Assembly: GCF_000757485.1 (NCBI RefSeq) | Contig: NZ_JPYO01000045.1 | Location: 320,121 to 384,120 of the forward strand | Length of the DNA stretch: 64,000 nt | Direction: 5' to 3' | From: Achromobacter sp. RTa | GTDB lineage: Bacteria > Pseudomonadota > Gammaproteobacteria > Burkholderiales > Burkholderiaceae_B | In this document: positions 32,713-41,051 of the stretch, piece by piece | Position numbering within the stretch: position 1 is the first letter of the stretch | Layout: each line of letters begins with the position of its first letter | The notes under the pieces: model-generated | What the model saw: only the letters and a program-made list of their open reading frames with translations | Database searches by the model: none | Told to the model about the DNA's origin: nothing | Translations under genes and position numbers: made by a program

Positions 32713-34032
32713 ATGATTAAGCAGACCATTGTTGCGACAATCTCCGCCCTGGTTGCGGGCTCGGCGTGGGCGGCGGACGGCACTTCCGCCGCGGCCGCTG
32801 CCGACGCGCAGCTGATCAAGCAGGGCGAATACCTGTCGCGCGCCGGCGACTGCATCGCCTGCCACACCGCGAAGGACGGCAAGCCGTTCGCGGGCGGCCT
32901 GGGCATCGAATCGCCGCTGGGCACGATCTACTCCACCAACATCACGCCGGACAAGGAAACCGGCATCGGCGAATACACGTACGAGGACTTCGACCGGGCC
33001 GTGCGCCATGGCGTCGCCCGGGACGGGCATTCGCTGTATCCGGCCATGCCGTACACGGCCTACGCCAAGGTCACGCCGGACGACGTGAAGGCCCTGTATG
33101 CCTACTTCATGCACGGCGTGCAGCCGGTGAAGCAGGCCAACAAGGACACCGACATCACGTGGCCGCTGTCGATGCGCTGGCCGCTGGGAGTGTGGCGCTG
33201 GATGTTCGCGCCGGACGCCGTGAGCGGCCCCGCCGCCAGCGACCTCAAGGGCGCCGACCGCGAAGCGCTGCTGCGCGGCCAGTACCTGGTGGAAGGCCTG
33301 GGCCATTGCGGCACCTGCCATACGCCGCGCGGCTTCGCCTTGCAGGAAAAGGCGCTGACCGAGGCGGACGGCTCGGCCTTCCTGTCGGGCGGCGTGGTCG
33401 AGGGCTGGCTCGCCAAGAACCTGCGGGGCGACATGACCGACGGCCTGGGCAGCTGGAGCAAGGAGGACATCGCGGCCTTCCTGAAGTCCGGCCGCAACGG
33501 CCATTCGGCGGCCTTCGGCGGCATGGCGCAGGTGGTGGGCGACAGCACGCAGCACCTGTCCGACGCTGACGTGAACGCCATCGCCGTGTACCTGAAGAGC
33601 CTGCCTCCGGTGAACCAGGACGCGACCAAGCCGCTGGCCTACGACGAGACCGTGGCGCAGGCGCTGCGCACCGGCAAGGACAAGAGCGACGGCGCGATGG
33701 CCTTCCTGAACAACTGCGCGGCCTGCCACCGCAGCACGGGCAAGGGCTACTCGGAAACGTTCCCGCAGCTCGCGCTCAGCTCCACGGTGAACTCGGCGGA
33801 TCCGGCCTCCCTGATCCACATCGTGCTCAAGGGCGCGCAGATGCCGGGAACCGCGGCGGCGCCGACTGCGTACGCCATGCCGGGCTTCGACTGGCGCATG
33901 ACCGATAAGGAAGTCGCCGACGTGGTGACCTTCGTGCGGTCCAGCTGGGGCAACAAGGGGGCGGCCGTCACCGCCGCCGACGTGGCCAAGGTGCGCGAGG
34001 ACGTCGGCGCGGCGCCGCAGCCGGCTCGCTGA
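32713..34032 (+). CDS. Triheme cytochrome c subunit of membrane-bound dehydrogenase
   Basis: 439 residues. A cleavable signal peptide (MIKQTIVATISALVAGSAWA) is followed by three heme c sites: CIACH at 47-51, CGTCH at 199-203 and CAACH at 335-339. This is the pattern of the cytochrome subunit of gluconate and alcohol dehydrogenases, which passes electrons from the flavoprotein to ubiquinone. Axial methionines are likely in the segments ending AMPYTAY, GGMAQVV and YAMPGFDW. It is the last gene of the three-gene unit. A GC-rich repeat region without a T-run follows its stop. Confidence 0.93.
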   Translation: MIKQTIVATISALVAGSAWAADGTSAAAAADAQLIKQGEYLSRAGDCIACHTAKDGKPFAGGLGIESPLGTIYSTNITPDKETGIGEYTYEDFDRAVRHGVARDGHSLYPAMPYTAYAKVTPDDVKALYAYFMHGVQPVKQANKDTDITWPLSMRWPLGVWRWMFAPDAVSGPAASDLKGADREALLRGQYLVEGLGHCGTCHTPRGFALQEKALTEADGSAFLSGGVVEGWLAKNLRGDMTDGLGSWSKEDIAAFLKSGRNGHSAAFGGMAQVVGDSTQHLSDADVNAIAVYLKSLPPVNQDATKPLAYDETVAQALRTGKDKSDGAMAFLNNCAACHRSTGKGYSETFPQLALSSTVNSADPASLIHIVLKGAQMPGTAAAPTAYAMPGFDWRMTDKEVADVVTFVRSSWGNKGAAVTAADVAKVREDVGAAPQPAR

Positions 34033-34051
34033 GCCTAGACGGGGCGCCTGG

Positions 34052-34087
34052 CCCCCGGCTAGGCGCCCCCGGCTGGGCGCCCCCGCC
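34052..34087. repeat. 2.5 tandem copies of a 14-bp GC-rich unit
   Basis: CCCCCGGCTAGGCG (34052-34065) is followed directly by CCCCCGGCTGGGCG (34066-34079) and a partial third copy (34080-34087). The first unit overlaps a perfect 9-bp inverted repeat, GGGGCGCCT (34041-34049) and AGGCGCCCC (34061-34069), that can form a hairpin just after the cytochrome gene. There is no T-run. Confidence 0.6.
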
Positions 34088-34090
34088 TAT

Positions 34091-34119
34091 TTGACAGGCG
34101 TGCCGGCCGGGCGCATCAT
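34091..34119 (+). promoter_or_regulatory. Candidate sigma-70 promoter of the kinase-like gene leader
   Basis: TTGACA (34091-34096) and CATCAT (34114-34119) have an optimal 17-base spacer, predicting a start near 34126. It would produce a leader of about 156 bases before the gene at 34282, or a short RNA of about 110 bases ending at the terminator at 34214-34237. Confidence 0.4.
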
Positions 34120-34162
34120 CGTTTGCATGACGCGCCCGCAAACTTCGTTCGCCCGAATTATT

Positions 34163-34221
34163 CCCGCCATCGCAAGCATGGTGGGTTAGCGCGCGTCAGC
34201 ACATTGCCAGACAAACCCGCC
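34163..34221 (+). promoter_or_regulatory. Alternative pairings upstream of terminator (attenuator or riboswitch candidate)
   Basis: Segment A (CCCGCCAT, 34163-34170) pairs over 8 bp, one G-U, with B (ATGGTGGG, 34178-34185). B shifted by two (GGTGGGTT, 34180-34187) also pairs over 8 bp, one G-U, with C (AACCCGCC, 34214-34221). C is the left arm of the terminator. The A-B helix would permit termination and the B-C helix would prevent it. An upstream hairpin (GTTTGC 34121-34126 with GCAAAC 34138-34143) precedes them. The signal sensed is unknown, and I cannot match a known riboswitch. Confidence 0.5.
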
Positions 34222-34237
34222 AGATGGCGGGTTTTTT
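34214..34237 (+). terminator. Intrinsic terminator in leader of the P-loop kinase gene
   Basis: A perfect 8-bp stem, AACCCGCC (34214-34221) and GGCGGGTT (34226-34233), has a 4-base AGAT loop and a run of six T (34232-34237). It ends 44 bases before the ATG at 34282, so it may end the dehydrogenase operon or act as an attenuator for the next gene. Confidence 0.85.
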
Positions 34238-34281
34238 CGTTTGGGTCTCCCGCCTTCCGGTATTCGTTCCCAGGAGCCCCG

Positions 34282-34821
34282 ATGTCGCTTTCCCATTCCA
34301 CTCCCCGCGCCCCGGCGCCGACCCTGCACTTTCTGTGCGGCAAGATCGGCGCGGGGAAATCCACGCTGGCGGCCGAACTGGCTGCCCGTCCGGCCACGCT
34401 GCTGCTCAGCGAAGACCGCTGGCTGGCGGCGCTGTATCCCGGCGAGATTCTGGACGTGGCGGACTACGGCCGCTGCGCCGCCCGGCTGCGCAACGCCATC
34501 GGCGGCCACGTGGCCGCGCTTGCGGTGGCGGGTTTGTCGGTGGTGCTGGATTTCCCGGCCAACACGCGGCGCAGCCGGGAATGGCTGCTCGGCGTGGCGG
34601 AGCAGGCCGGATGCTCGCACCGCCTGCATTACCTGGACGTGCCCGACGCGGTATGCAAGGCGCGGCTGCGCGCGCGCAACGCCTCCGGCACGCATCCCTA
34701 CACCACCAGCGATGAGCAATACGACGCGATCACGGCATATTTCGTGGAGCCGTCCGAGGACGAAGGCCTGAATATCGTGCGCCACCAGGCGGACGGCGCG
34801 AGGCAGGCGGGCCTGCTATGA
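34282..34821 (+). CDS. P-loop kinase-like ATPase (zeta/polynucleotide-kinase-like)
   Basis: 179 residues from the ATG at 34282, 5 bases after AGGAG. Walker A is GKIGAGKST at 20-28. A downstream LDFPANTRRSREWL (about 92-105) and conserved arginines (KARLRARN) resemble the small AAA_33-type kinases related to zeta toxins, gluconate kinase and polynucleotide kinase. These phosphorylate small molecules, nucleotides or RNA ends; the substrate is not deducible. It is preceded by an intrinsic terminator with competing pairings. The nuclease gene follows 35 bases later. Confidence 0.8.
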   Translation: MSLSHSTPRAPAPTLHFLCGKIGAGKSTLAAELAARPATLLLSEDRWLAALYPGEILDVADYGRCAARLRNAIGGHVAALAVAGLSVVLDFPANTRRSREWLLGVAEQAGCSHRLHYLDVPDAVCKARLRARNASGTHPYTTSDEQYDAITAYFVEPSEDEGLNIVRHQADGARQAGLL

Positions 34822-34856
34822 TTACTGGATAAATACCCAGCTATCCGGCCGCGCCG

Positions 34857-36500
34857 ATGTTTCCTCCGCACCGCTATTACTACCTGCACAATTTCGAGCG
34901 CGCGCTGGCGTGGATCGCCGAACGCTACGCCGACATCCTGGACGACGCCGAGCACCGCTTCCTGGCGGATTTCCAGGCTTTGCCGCAGGCGTCGCGGGCG
35001 CTGCTGGTGCGTATGCTGATGCGGCGCGGGCCCTGGTTCCGCGCCACCCGGCTGGCCTACGAAGAGATCCCAGGCACCCGTGAAGCCGCCGCGCCGCTGG
35101 CGGCGCTGGGCTGGCTGGACGCCGAGGCGCCCATGACGCTGGACGAGTTCTTCGGCCTGCATACCCGGGCCGAGCTCGCCGCGGCGTTTCCCGGCGCGCC
35201 GGTGAAGGCTGGCGCCCGCAAGGCGGACCTGCTGGAGGCCTTGCGGCCGCTGCACCCGCAGGCGCAGCCCTATGCCGCCTGGCATCCGGGGGCGGGCGAG
35301 CCGGTCTGGCGCGTCATGGCGGCGGACCAGTGCGAGCGGTTCCGTGTCATGTTCTTCGGCAATCTGCACCAGGACTGGTCAGAATTCGTGCTGGCGGACC
35401 TGGGCGTGTTCCAGTACGAGACCGTGCCGTTCGACGCCGCGTCGCGCGCGTTCCAGGCGCGCGGCGACGTCGACCGCTATTTGGCGCTGCACGCCTGCCG
35501 CCAGGCCCTGGAAGCCGGCGCCGAGATAGACGCGCTGCTGCCCGCGGTGGACGCCTGCGCCAGCGATAACGCCTGGCTGGAGAAGCGGCGCGGCAAGGTG
35601 CTGCTGCGGATCGGCCAGGCCTGCGAGCGCGCCCAGGACTGGGAAGCCGCGCAGCGGGCGTACGCGCTGTGCGCCTATCCCGGCGCGCGGCACCGTCGCA
35701 TCCGCGTCTACGAACGCATGGCGCGGTTCGACGAGGCGCTGGCGCTGGCGGCGCAGGCGCAGGCCCACCCTGAAAGCGAAGAGGAAAGCCAGCGGCTGGC
35801 GCGCATGATGCCGCGCCTGTTGCGCGCGGCCGGGCAGTGCGCCCCGGCGCGGCGGCGGCCGCCCGCGGTGGAGCGCAGGGACTTGTCCCTGCCGCGGCCC
35901 GAACAGCCTGCCGCGGTCGAGTTCGTGGCGCGCGACCATCTCCACCGCGACGACGCGCCGGTCCATTACGTGGAGAACGCGCTCATCAATTCGCTGTTCG
36001 GCCTGCTGTGCTGGCCTGCGGTGTTCGCGCCCGTGCCCGGCGCGTTCTTCCATCCGTTCCAGCGCGGGCCCGCCGACCTCGATTCCCCCGACTTCCACCT
36101 GCGGCGCGAGGCGCGCTTCGCCGAGTGCCTGGCGCAACTCGACACGCCAGCCTACCGCGACACCATCCTGGCGCGCTACGCCGAGAAGCGCGGGGTGCAG
36201 TCGCCCTTCGTGTTCTGGGGGGCGCTGTCGGAGCCGCTGCTGGAGCAGGCGCTGGACTGCCTGCCGGCGGCGCACCTGAAGCTGTTCTTCGCCCGGCTGC
36301 TGCGCGACGTCAAGGGCAACCGCTCGGGCCTGCCGGACCTGGTCCGTTTCTGGCCCGGCGAACGGCGCTACGAGCTGATCGAGATCAAGGGGCCGGGCGA
36401 CAAGCTGCAGGACAACCAGATCCGCTGGCTGGAGTATTGCGTGGCGCATGGCATGCCGGTGAGCGTCTGTCACGTGAGCTGGCACGAGGAAACCCCGTGA
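34857..36500 (+). CDS. FAN1-like VRR-NUC domain nuclease
   Basis: 547 residues. The C-terminal VRR-NUC domain has the PD-(D/E)xK active site: PD at 493-494, then Glu509-Ile-Lys511 (ELIEIKGPGDKLQDNQ). The N-terminal part (YYYLHNFERALAWIAERY, residues 7-24) and the central helical repeats (QACERAQDWEAAQRAYAL near 259-276) match the SAP/TPR-type layout of bacterial FAN1 homologues. FAN1 incises branched DNA and helps repair interstrand crosslinks. Its stop overlaps the GTG start of the helicase gene by 4 bases, so nuclease and helicase are made together and probably act on the same DNA structure. Confidence 0.88.
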   Translation: MFPPHRYYYLHNFERALAWIAERYADILDDAEHRFLADFQALPQASRALLVRMLMRRGPWFRATRLAYEEIPGTREAAAPLAALGWLDAEAPMTLDEFFGLHTRAELAAAFPGAPVKAGARKADLLEALRPLHPQAQPYAAWHPGAGEPVWRVMAADQCERFRVMFFGNLHQDWSEFVLADLGVFQYETVPFDAASRAFQARGDVDRYLALHACRQALEAGAEIDALLPAVDACASDNAWLEKRRGKVLLRIGQACERAQDWEAAQRAYALCAYPGARHRRIRVYERMARFDEALALAAQAQAHPESEEESQRLARMMPRLLRAAGQCAPARRRPPAVERRDLSLPRPEQPAAVEFVARDHLHRDDAPVHYVENALINSLFGLLCWPAVFAPVPGAFFHPFQRGPADLDSPDFHLRREARFAECLAQLDTPAYRDTILARYAEKRGVQSPFVFWGALSEPLLEQALDCLPAAHLKLFFARLLRDVKGNRSGLPDLVRFWPGERRYELIEIKGPGDKLQDNQIRWLEYCVAHGMPVSVCHVSWHEETP

Positions 36501-38848
36501 CCGAGGCCGCTCGCGACGCGTCCGCTGCGCTGCCCGCCAGTCCGGCCGAGGAGGACGCCGCGCCCGGGCGCGGCCCGGCGTCGCGATACGCCGTCGCCGT
36601 GCGGGCGCTGTGCGAGTTCACGGCCCGCGCGGGCGATCTGGATTCGCGCTTCACGCCCGCGCCCAGCGGCCAGGAAGGCATGGCCGGGCACGCGGCGGTG
36701 ACGGCGCGGCGCGGTCCGGACTACGAGACCGAGGTGCCGCTGTCGGGCGAGCACCAGAACCTGCTGGTGCGCGGCCGGGCGGACGGCTACGACCCGGCGG
36801 CGAACCAACTCGAAGAAATCAAGACCTATCGCGGCCGGCTGGACGGCGTGCGCGAGAACCACCGCGCGGCGCATTGGGCGCAGGCCCGGGTCTACGGGCA
36901 CCTGCTGTGCCAGGCACGGGGCCTGGCGCAATTGCGCGTGGCGCTGGTGTACTTCAACGTGGCCACCGAGGAAGAGACGGTGCTGGTGGAAACGCACGAC
37001 GCGGCATCGCTGGCGGCATTCTTCCAGGAGCAGTGCGCCCGCTTCCTGGCCTGGGCCGCGGGCGAATTGGCGCACCGGCAGGCGCGCGATGCGGCACTGG
37101 AAGCGCTGGCATTTCCGTATGGCGCGTTCCGCAGCGGGCAGCGTGAACTGGCCGTGGCCGCATACCGCACCGCGCGCGATGGCGGCTGCCTGATGGCGCA
37201 GGCGCCCACCGGCATCGGCAAGACGCTGGGCACGATCTTTCCCTTGCTGAAGGCCAGCCCGGCGGCAGGCCTGGACAAGATCTTCTTCCTGGTGGCCAAG
37301 GGGCCGGGCCGCGCCCTGGCGCTGGAGGCGCTCGAAACCCTGAACGCGCAGCCGGCGGCGCCGCGCCTGCGCGTGTTGGACCTGCAGGCGCGCGAGAAGG
37401 CCTGCGTGCACCCGGACAAGGACTGCCACGGCGAATCCTGCCCGCTGGCCCAGGGCTTCTACGACCGCCTGCCGGCCGCCCGCGAAGCCGCGCGCGAGCT
37501 CGTCCGCCTGGACGCCGCCGCGCTGCGCCGCACTGCCGACGAGCACCAGGTGTGCCCGTATTACCTGTCGCAGGAAATGGCGCGCTGGAGCGACGTGGTG
37601 GTGGGCGACTACAACTACTACTACGACGCCACCGCCATGCTGCACGGGCTGACCCAGGCCCATCAATGGAAGGTCGCGGTGCTGGTGGACGAGGCGCACA
37701 ACCTGGTGGACCGGGCGCGCCGCATGTACACGGGCGAACTGGACCAGGCCGCGCTGTCGGCCGCGCGCTATGTCGCGCCCAAGCCGCTAAAGAAGGCGCT
37801 GGATGGCCTGAACCGTTCCTGGAACGCCTTGAACAAGAAGCAGGCGGACGCCTACCAGGCCTACGACGAGGCACCGGCGGGCGTGCTGGCGGCGGTGCAG
37901 AAGGCGGTGGCGGCGATCACGGACCACATGGGCGTGTCGCCCTTGGCGCAGGACGACCCGGTGCTCGCCTTCTATTTCGAGGCCCTGCATTTCATGCGCC
38001 TGGCCGAGCAGTTCGGCCCGCATGCGCTGTTCGACGTGACCCTTAACGCCTCGGGCGCCGGCGCCAAGACGCCGCCGTCGACCCTGTGCGTGCGCAACGT
38101 GATCCCGGCCGCGTACCTGTCGGGGCGCTACGCGGGGGCGCACGCCACGGTACTGTTCTCCGGCACCTTCAGTCCGCAGCAGTTCTACCGCGACACGCTG
38201 GGCCTGCCGGCGTCAGCTGCCTGGATCGACGTGGCCGCGCCGTTCCAGGCGGAGCAGCTGGCCGTGCGGGTGGTGGGCAATGTGTCCACGCGCTTTCGCG
38301 ACCGCGAGCGCTCGCTCGCGCCCATCGCGGATCTGATCGCGCGGCAGTACGCCGAACGCCCGGGCAACTACCTGGGTTTTCTCAGCAGTTTCGACTACCT
38401 GCGCCGCGTGTCCGACCTGATGCGCGAGCGCCATCCCGACGTGCCGATCTGGACGCAGACGCCAGGCATGGACGAGGCCGGCCGCGCCGCCTTCCTGGCG
38501 CGGTTTTCCGAGGCGGGGCAGGGCGTGGGCTTCGCCGTGCTGGGCGGCGCTTTCTCGGAAGGGGTGGACCTGCCGGGCAAGCGGCTGATCGGCGCCTTCA
38601 TCGCCACGCTGGGGTTGCCGCAGGTCAACGCGGTGAACGAGAACATCAAGCGCGCCATGGACCGGCGCTATGGCGTGGAGCACGGCTACGACTACACCTA
38701 TCTGTATCCAGGCATGCAGAAGGTGGTGCAGGCGGCGGGCCGGGTGATACGCACCGAACAGGATGTGGGCACCGTGCACCTGATCGACGACCGCTACCGG
38801 CGCGCCAAGGTGCGCGGCCTGCTGCCGGGCTGGTGGCGCGTGGAGTGA
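36497..38848 (+). CDS. RecB/Cas4-type nuclease fused to XPD/DinG-like Fe-S helicase
   Basis: 783 residues from the GTG at 36497, with GAGGA 6 bases upstream. N-terminal domain: Asp96, Glu107-Ile-Lys109 and Gln129-x3-Tyr133, the PD-(D/E)xK active site and QxxxY motif of RecB-like nucleases. Helicase: Walker A APTGIGKT at 236-243, DEAH at 398-401, and four cysteines at 303, 310, 315 and 353 in the place of the XPD 4Fe-4S cluster. The C-terminal motif VVQAAGRVIRTEQDVG is the Q-x-x-G-R-x-x-R motif. It would unwind DNA 5' to 3' and cut strands. Coupled to the FAN1-like gene; a two-protein crosslink or branch repair unit is inferred. Confidence 0.9.
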   Translation: MTEAARDASAALPASPAEEDAAPGRGPASRYAVAVRALCEFTARAGDLDSRFTPAPSGQEGMAGHAAVTARRGPDYETEVPLSGEHQNLLVRGRADGYDPAANQLEEIKTYRGRLDGVRENHRAAHWAQARVYGHLLCQARGLAQLRVALVYFNVATEEETVLVETHDAASLAAFFQEQCARFLAWAAGELAHRQARDAALEALAFPYGAFRSGQRELAVAAYRTARDGGCLMAQAPTGIGKTLGTIFPLLKASPAAGLDKIFFLVAKGPGRALALEALETLNAQPAAPRLRVLDLQAREKACVHPDKDCHGESCPLAQGFYDRLPAAREAARELVRLDAAALRRTADEHQVCPYYLSQEMARWSDVVVGDYNYYYDATAMLHGLTQAHQWKVAVLVDEAHNLVDRARRMYTGELDQAALSAARYVAPKPLKKALDGLNRSWNALNKKQADAYQAYDEAPAGVLAAVQKAVAAITDHMGVSPLAQDDPVLAFYFEALHFMRLAEQFGPHALFDVTLNASGAGAKTPPSTLCVRNVIPAAYLSGRYAGAHATVLFSGTFSPQQFYRDTLGLPASAAWIDVAAPFQAEQLAVRVVGNVSTRFRDRERSLAPIADLIARQYAERPGNYLGFLSSFDYLRRVSDLMRERHPDVPIWTQTPGMDEAGRAAFLARFSEAGQGVGFAVLGGAFSEGVDLPGKRLIGAFIATLGLPQVNAVNENIKRAMDRRYGVEHGYDYTYLYPGMQKVVQAAGRVIRTEQDVGTVHLIDDRYRRAKVRGLLPGWWRVE

Positions 38849-39253
38849 TCAGGCGGAGCGCAGCTCCGTCAGGGGCTGGTTCGGGTCGCGGCTGAGCTGG
38901 TAGCCGTACCAGAGGCTGCGCGCCATGCGCTTGGCCATTTCCTGGGCGGCGTCCGCCAGGGCGCGGTTGGGCAGGGCGTCGGTGGTTTCGCGCCACAGCG
39001 CCAGCCAGCGCTCGAACAGTTCGGCGCTCAGGTTGGGCATGGCGGCGTGCTTGGGCATGGGCATACCGGAAAAGCGGCGGGTGCCCAGCAATACGGCGGA
39101 CCAGAAATCTGACAGGATCTGCAGGTGCTCGTCCCAGTCGTGCACCTGGCTCTCGAAGATGGGCCCCAGCGCCGCGTCGGCGCGAGCCTTGCCGTAGAAG
39201 GCGTGCACGAGCTCCCGGATTTCGGTTTCGGTGCAGATATCGTCGGCGGACAC
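38849..39253 (-). CDS. Group III truncated hemoglobin
   Basis: 134 residues from the GTG at 39253, with AGGAG 6 bases upstream; the frame stays open far beyond but without protein-like composition. The group III pattern is clear: LVHAFYGKARADAALGPIF at 14-32, WDEHLQILSDFW around 39-50, LLGTRRFSGMPMPKHA at 55-70, with the heme-ligating His in the KHA segment expected for the proximal position. Such globins bind oxygen, NO or peroxide in the cytoplasm. It stops at the base after the helicase stop on the other strand, and starts head to head with the Fur-boxed esterase gene. Confidence 0.88.
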   Translation of the reverse strand: MSADDICTETEIRELVHAFYGKARADAALGPIFESQVHDWDEHLQILSDFWSAVLLGTRRFSGMPMPKHAAMPNLSAELFERWLALWRETTDALPNRALADAAQEMAKRMARSLWYGYQLSRDPNQPLTELRSA

Positions 39254-39373
39254 GGGCGTCTCCTGGCAAGGGGGGAATCCGCGCATGATAGGGCGGACCG
39301 GGGGCGGCGCGGTTTGATCGGGCGCAAATGCGGCCGCGGGGCCTGCGCTCCTGCGCGGGAATGGGTTTAAGTA

Positions 39374-39392
39374 GATAATGATACTTATTCCC
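39374..39392. promoter_or_regulatory. Fur box
   Basis: GATAATGATACTTATTCCC matches the 19-bp Fur consensus at 15 of 19 positions, including the first ten without a break. GATAAT doubles as a plausible -10 box, so Fur binding would block transcription. It lies 26 bases before the GTG of the esterase gene and 120 before the truncated hemoglobin gene. Confidence 0.75.
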
Positions 39393-39418
39393 ATTAATGC
39401 AAGCAGGAGAACGAGCAA

Positions 39419-41014
39419 GTGACGCAGCAACGCAATATGCAGCGGTGGCGCGCGGGATGGCTGGCGCTGGCCCTGGCCGGCGCGGCCTCGGGATCGGCCA
39501 TGGCGCAGAGCGCGGAAGGCCGGGTGTCGCCGCAGGCGCCGGCGGATACCGCGCTGACTCTGCAAAAGGGCGAGTTCCTCGCCGGCCAATGGGCCGCCGA
39601 CAGCGGCGTGACGCTGGATCTGCTCGATGCCGCCGGCCAGCACGTGCGCCGCCTGAGCGACGCCGAGCGGCCCACTGGCGGCCTGATGCTGGTGGCGCCG
39701 GGGGACGGCCGCTATACGCTGCGGGCGCAGGGGCAAGGCGCGTACCGCTGGGCGGTGTCCGAACGCGTGCCGCTGTCCGCGCAGCGCGCGCCCGAGCCCG
39801 CCATCGCCAGCCCGCGGCTCGCGGCGCTTGCGAAGACACTGGCGCAGGGCGGAGGCACCGAGGACTTCTGGCGCGAGATCGCGGCTGCAGGCGCGCCGCT
39901 GGTCGAGCCCGTCGACGCCGCGCGCGACCGGGTGACTTTCCTGTGGCGCGGGGCGCGGCGCAACGTGCGGCTGTTCGGCGGCCCCTTGTCCGACCATGCG
40001 CAACTCGAGCGCCTGGGGGACTCGGACGTCTGGTATCGCAGTTTCGTCTTGCCGCGGTCTGCGCGGCTGTCGTACAAGCTGGCGCCCGACGTGCCGGAGC
40101 TGCCCGCTTCCGACTCCGCCCGGCGCCGCGCCATCCTGGCCACCGCCCAGGCCGATCCGCTCAACCCCAAGGCGTATCCCGAGCGCGGCGTGGACGCGTT
40201 CCAGTATTCGTCCGTGCTGGAACTGGCAGAGGCGCCGCCGCAGCCCTGGGTGGCGCCGCGCCCCGGCGTTGCGGCGGGCACGGTGGAGGTCAAGGCCCTG
40301 GCCAGCAAGATCCTGGGCAACACGCGAGACATCCATCTGTACCGCCCCGCGGGCTGGCGGCCGGGCGCGTCCGGCAACCACGTTCTGGTGCTGTTCGACG
40401 CCGGCCCCTATCTCAGCCGGGTGCCTACGCCGACGATCCTGGACAACATGATTGCCGAAGGCGCCATTCCGCCCACGGCGGCGCTGCTGATCTCCAACCC
40501 CACCGCCGATTCGCGCTCCGCCGAGCTGCCTCCCAATCCGGATTTCGCCGATTTCCTGGCGCGTGAACTCATGCCGTGGGCCCGCGAACAAGGCATCGCC
40601 GCGCCGGCGGCGCGCACGGTCATCGGCGGCTCCAGCTATGGCGGCCTGGCCTCGGCCTACGCCGCGTTCCGCCATCCGGAGGCGTTCGGCAATGTCCTGA
40701 GCCAGTCGGGTTCGTACTGGTGGGGGCAGCCCGGCGAAGAAGACCAGTGGCTTGCGCGCCAGTTCGCCGCGGTGCGCACGCTGCCGGTGCGTTTCTACCT
40801 GGTGGCGGGAGCTTACGAGACGGGCCGGGGCGGCCAGTCCGGGATCCTCGACAGCAACCGGCGGCTGCGCGACGTGCTCAGGGCCAAGGGCTACCGCGTG
40901 ACCCACCAGGAAGTGGAGGGCGGCCACGATTACCTGAGCTGGCGCGGCACGCTGTCCGACGGCCTGATCGACCTGATCGGCACCGCGCCGGCGGCCCGCC
41001 AGGCCGCGCGCTAG
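39419..41014 (+). CDS. Fes/IroD-like esterase, exported
   Basis: 531 residues from the GTG at 39419 (AGGAG 9 bases upstream); an ATG at 39437 would trim six residues. The signal peptide ends near residue 30 (GAASGSAMAQS). The N-terminal 200 residues resemble the enterobactin-esterase lid domain (VTFLWRGARRNVRLFGGP, then DVWYRSFVLP). The C-terminal alpha/beta hydrolase has G-S-S-Y-G with nucleophile Ser406 and the catalytic His in EGGHDYLSWR. Family members hydrolyse ferric siderophores or similar esters. The Fur box at 39374 supports an iron-acquisition role. Export to the periplasm is like IroE rather than the cytoplasmic Fes. Confidence 0.85.
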   Translation: MTQQRNMQRWRAGWLALALAGAASGSAMAQSAEGRVSPQAPADTALTLQKGEFLAGQWAADSGVTLDLLDAAGQHVRRLSDAERPTGGLMLVAPGDGRYTLRAQGQGAYRWAVSERVPLSAQRAPEPAIASPRLAALAKTLAQGGGTEDFWREIAAAGAPLVEPVDAARDRVTFLWRGARRNVRLFGGPLSDHAQLERLGDSDVWYRSFVLPRSARLSYKLAPDVPELPASDSARRRAILATAQADPLNPKAYPERGVDAFQYSSVLELAEAPPQPWVAPRPGVAAGTVEVKALASKILGNTRDIHLYRPAGWRPGASGNHVLVLFDAGPYLSRVPTPTILDNMIAEGAIPPTAALLISNPTADSRSAELPPNPDFADFLARELMPWAREQGIAAPAARTVIGGSSYGGLASAYAAFRHPEAFGNVLSQSGSYWWGQPGEEDQWLARQFAAVRTLPVRFYLVAGAYETGRGGQSGILDSNRRLRDVLRAKGYRVTHQEVEGGHDYLSWRGTLSDGLIDLIGTAPAARQAAR

Positions 41015-41051
41015 GACACCGGCACGCTGCGGCGGGGCGGCGTGTCGCGTA

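Noticed and set aside
34127..34189. 20-codon frame in the attenuator-like leader as a real leader peptide gene
   Set aside because: There is no ribosome site, the ATG coincides with the predicted transcription start, and no run of regulatory codons is present. It is kept only as a possibility in the finding.
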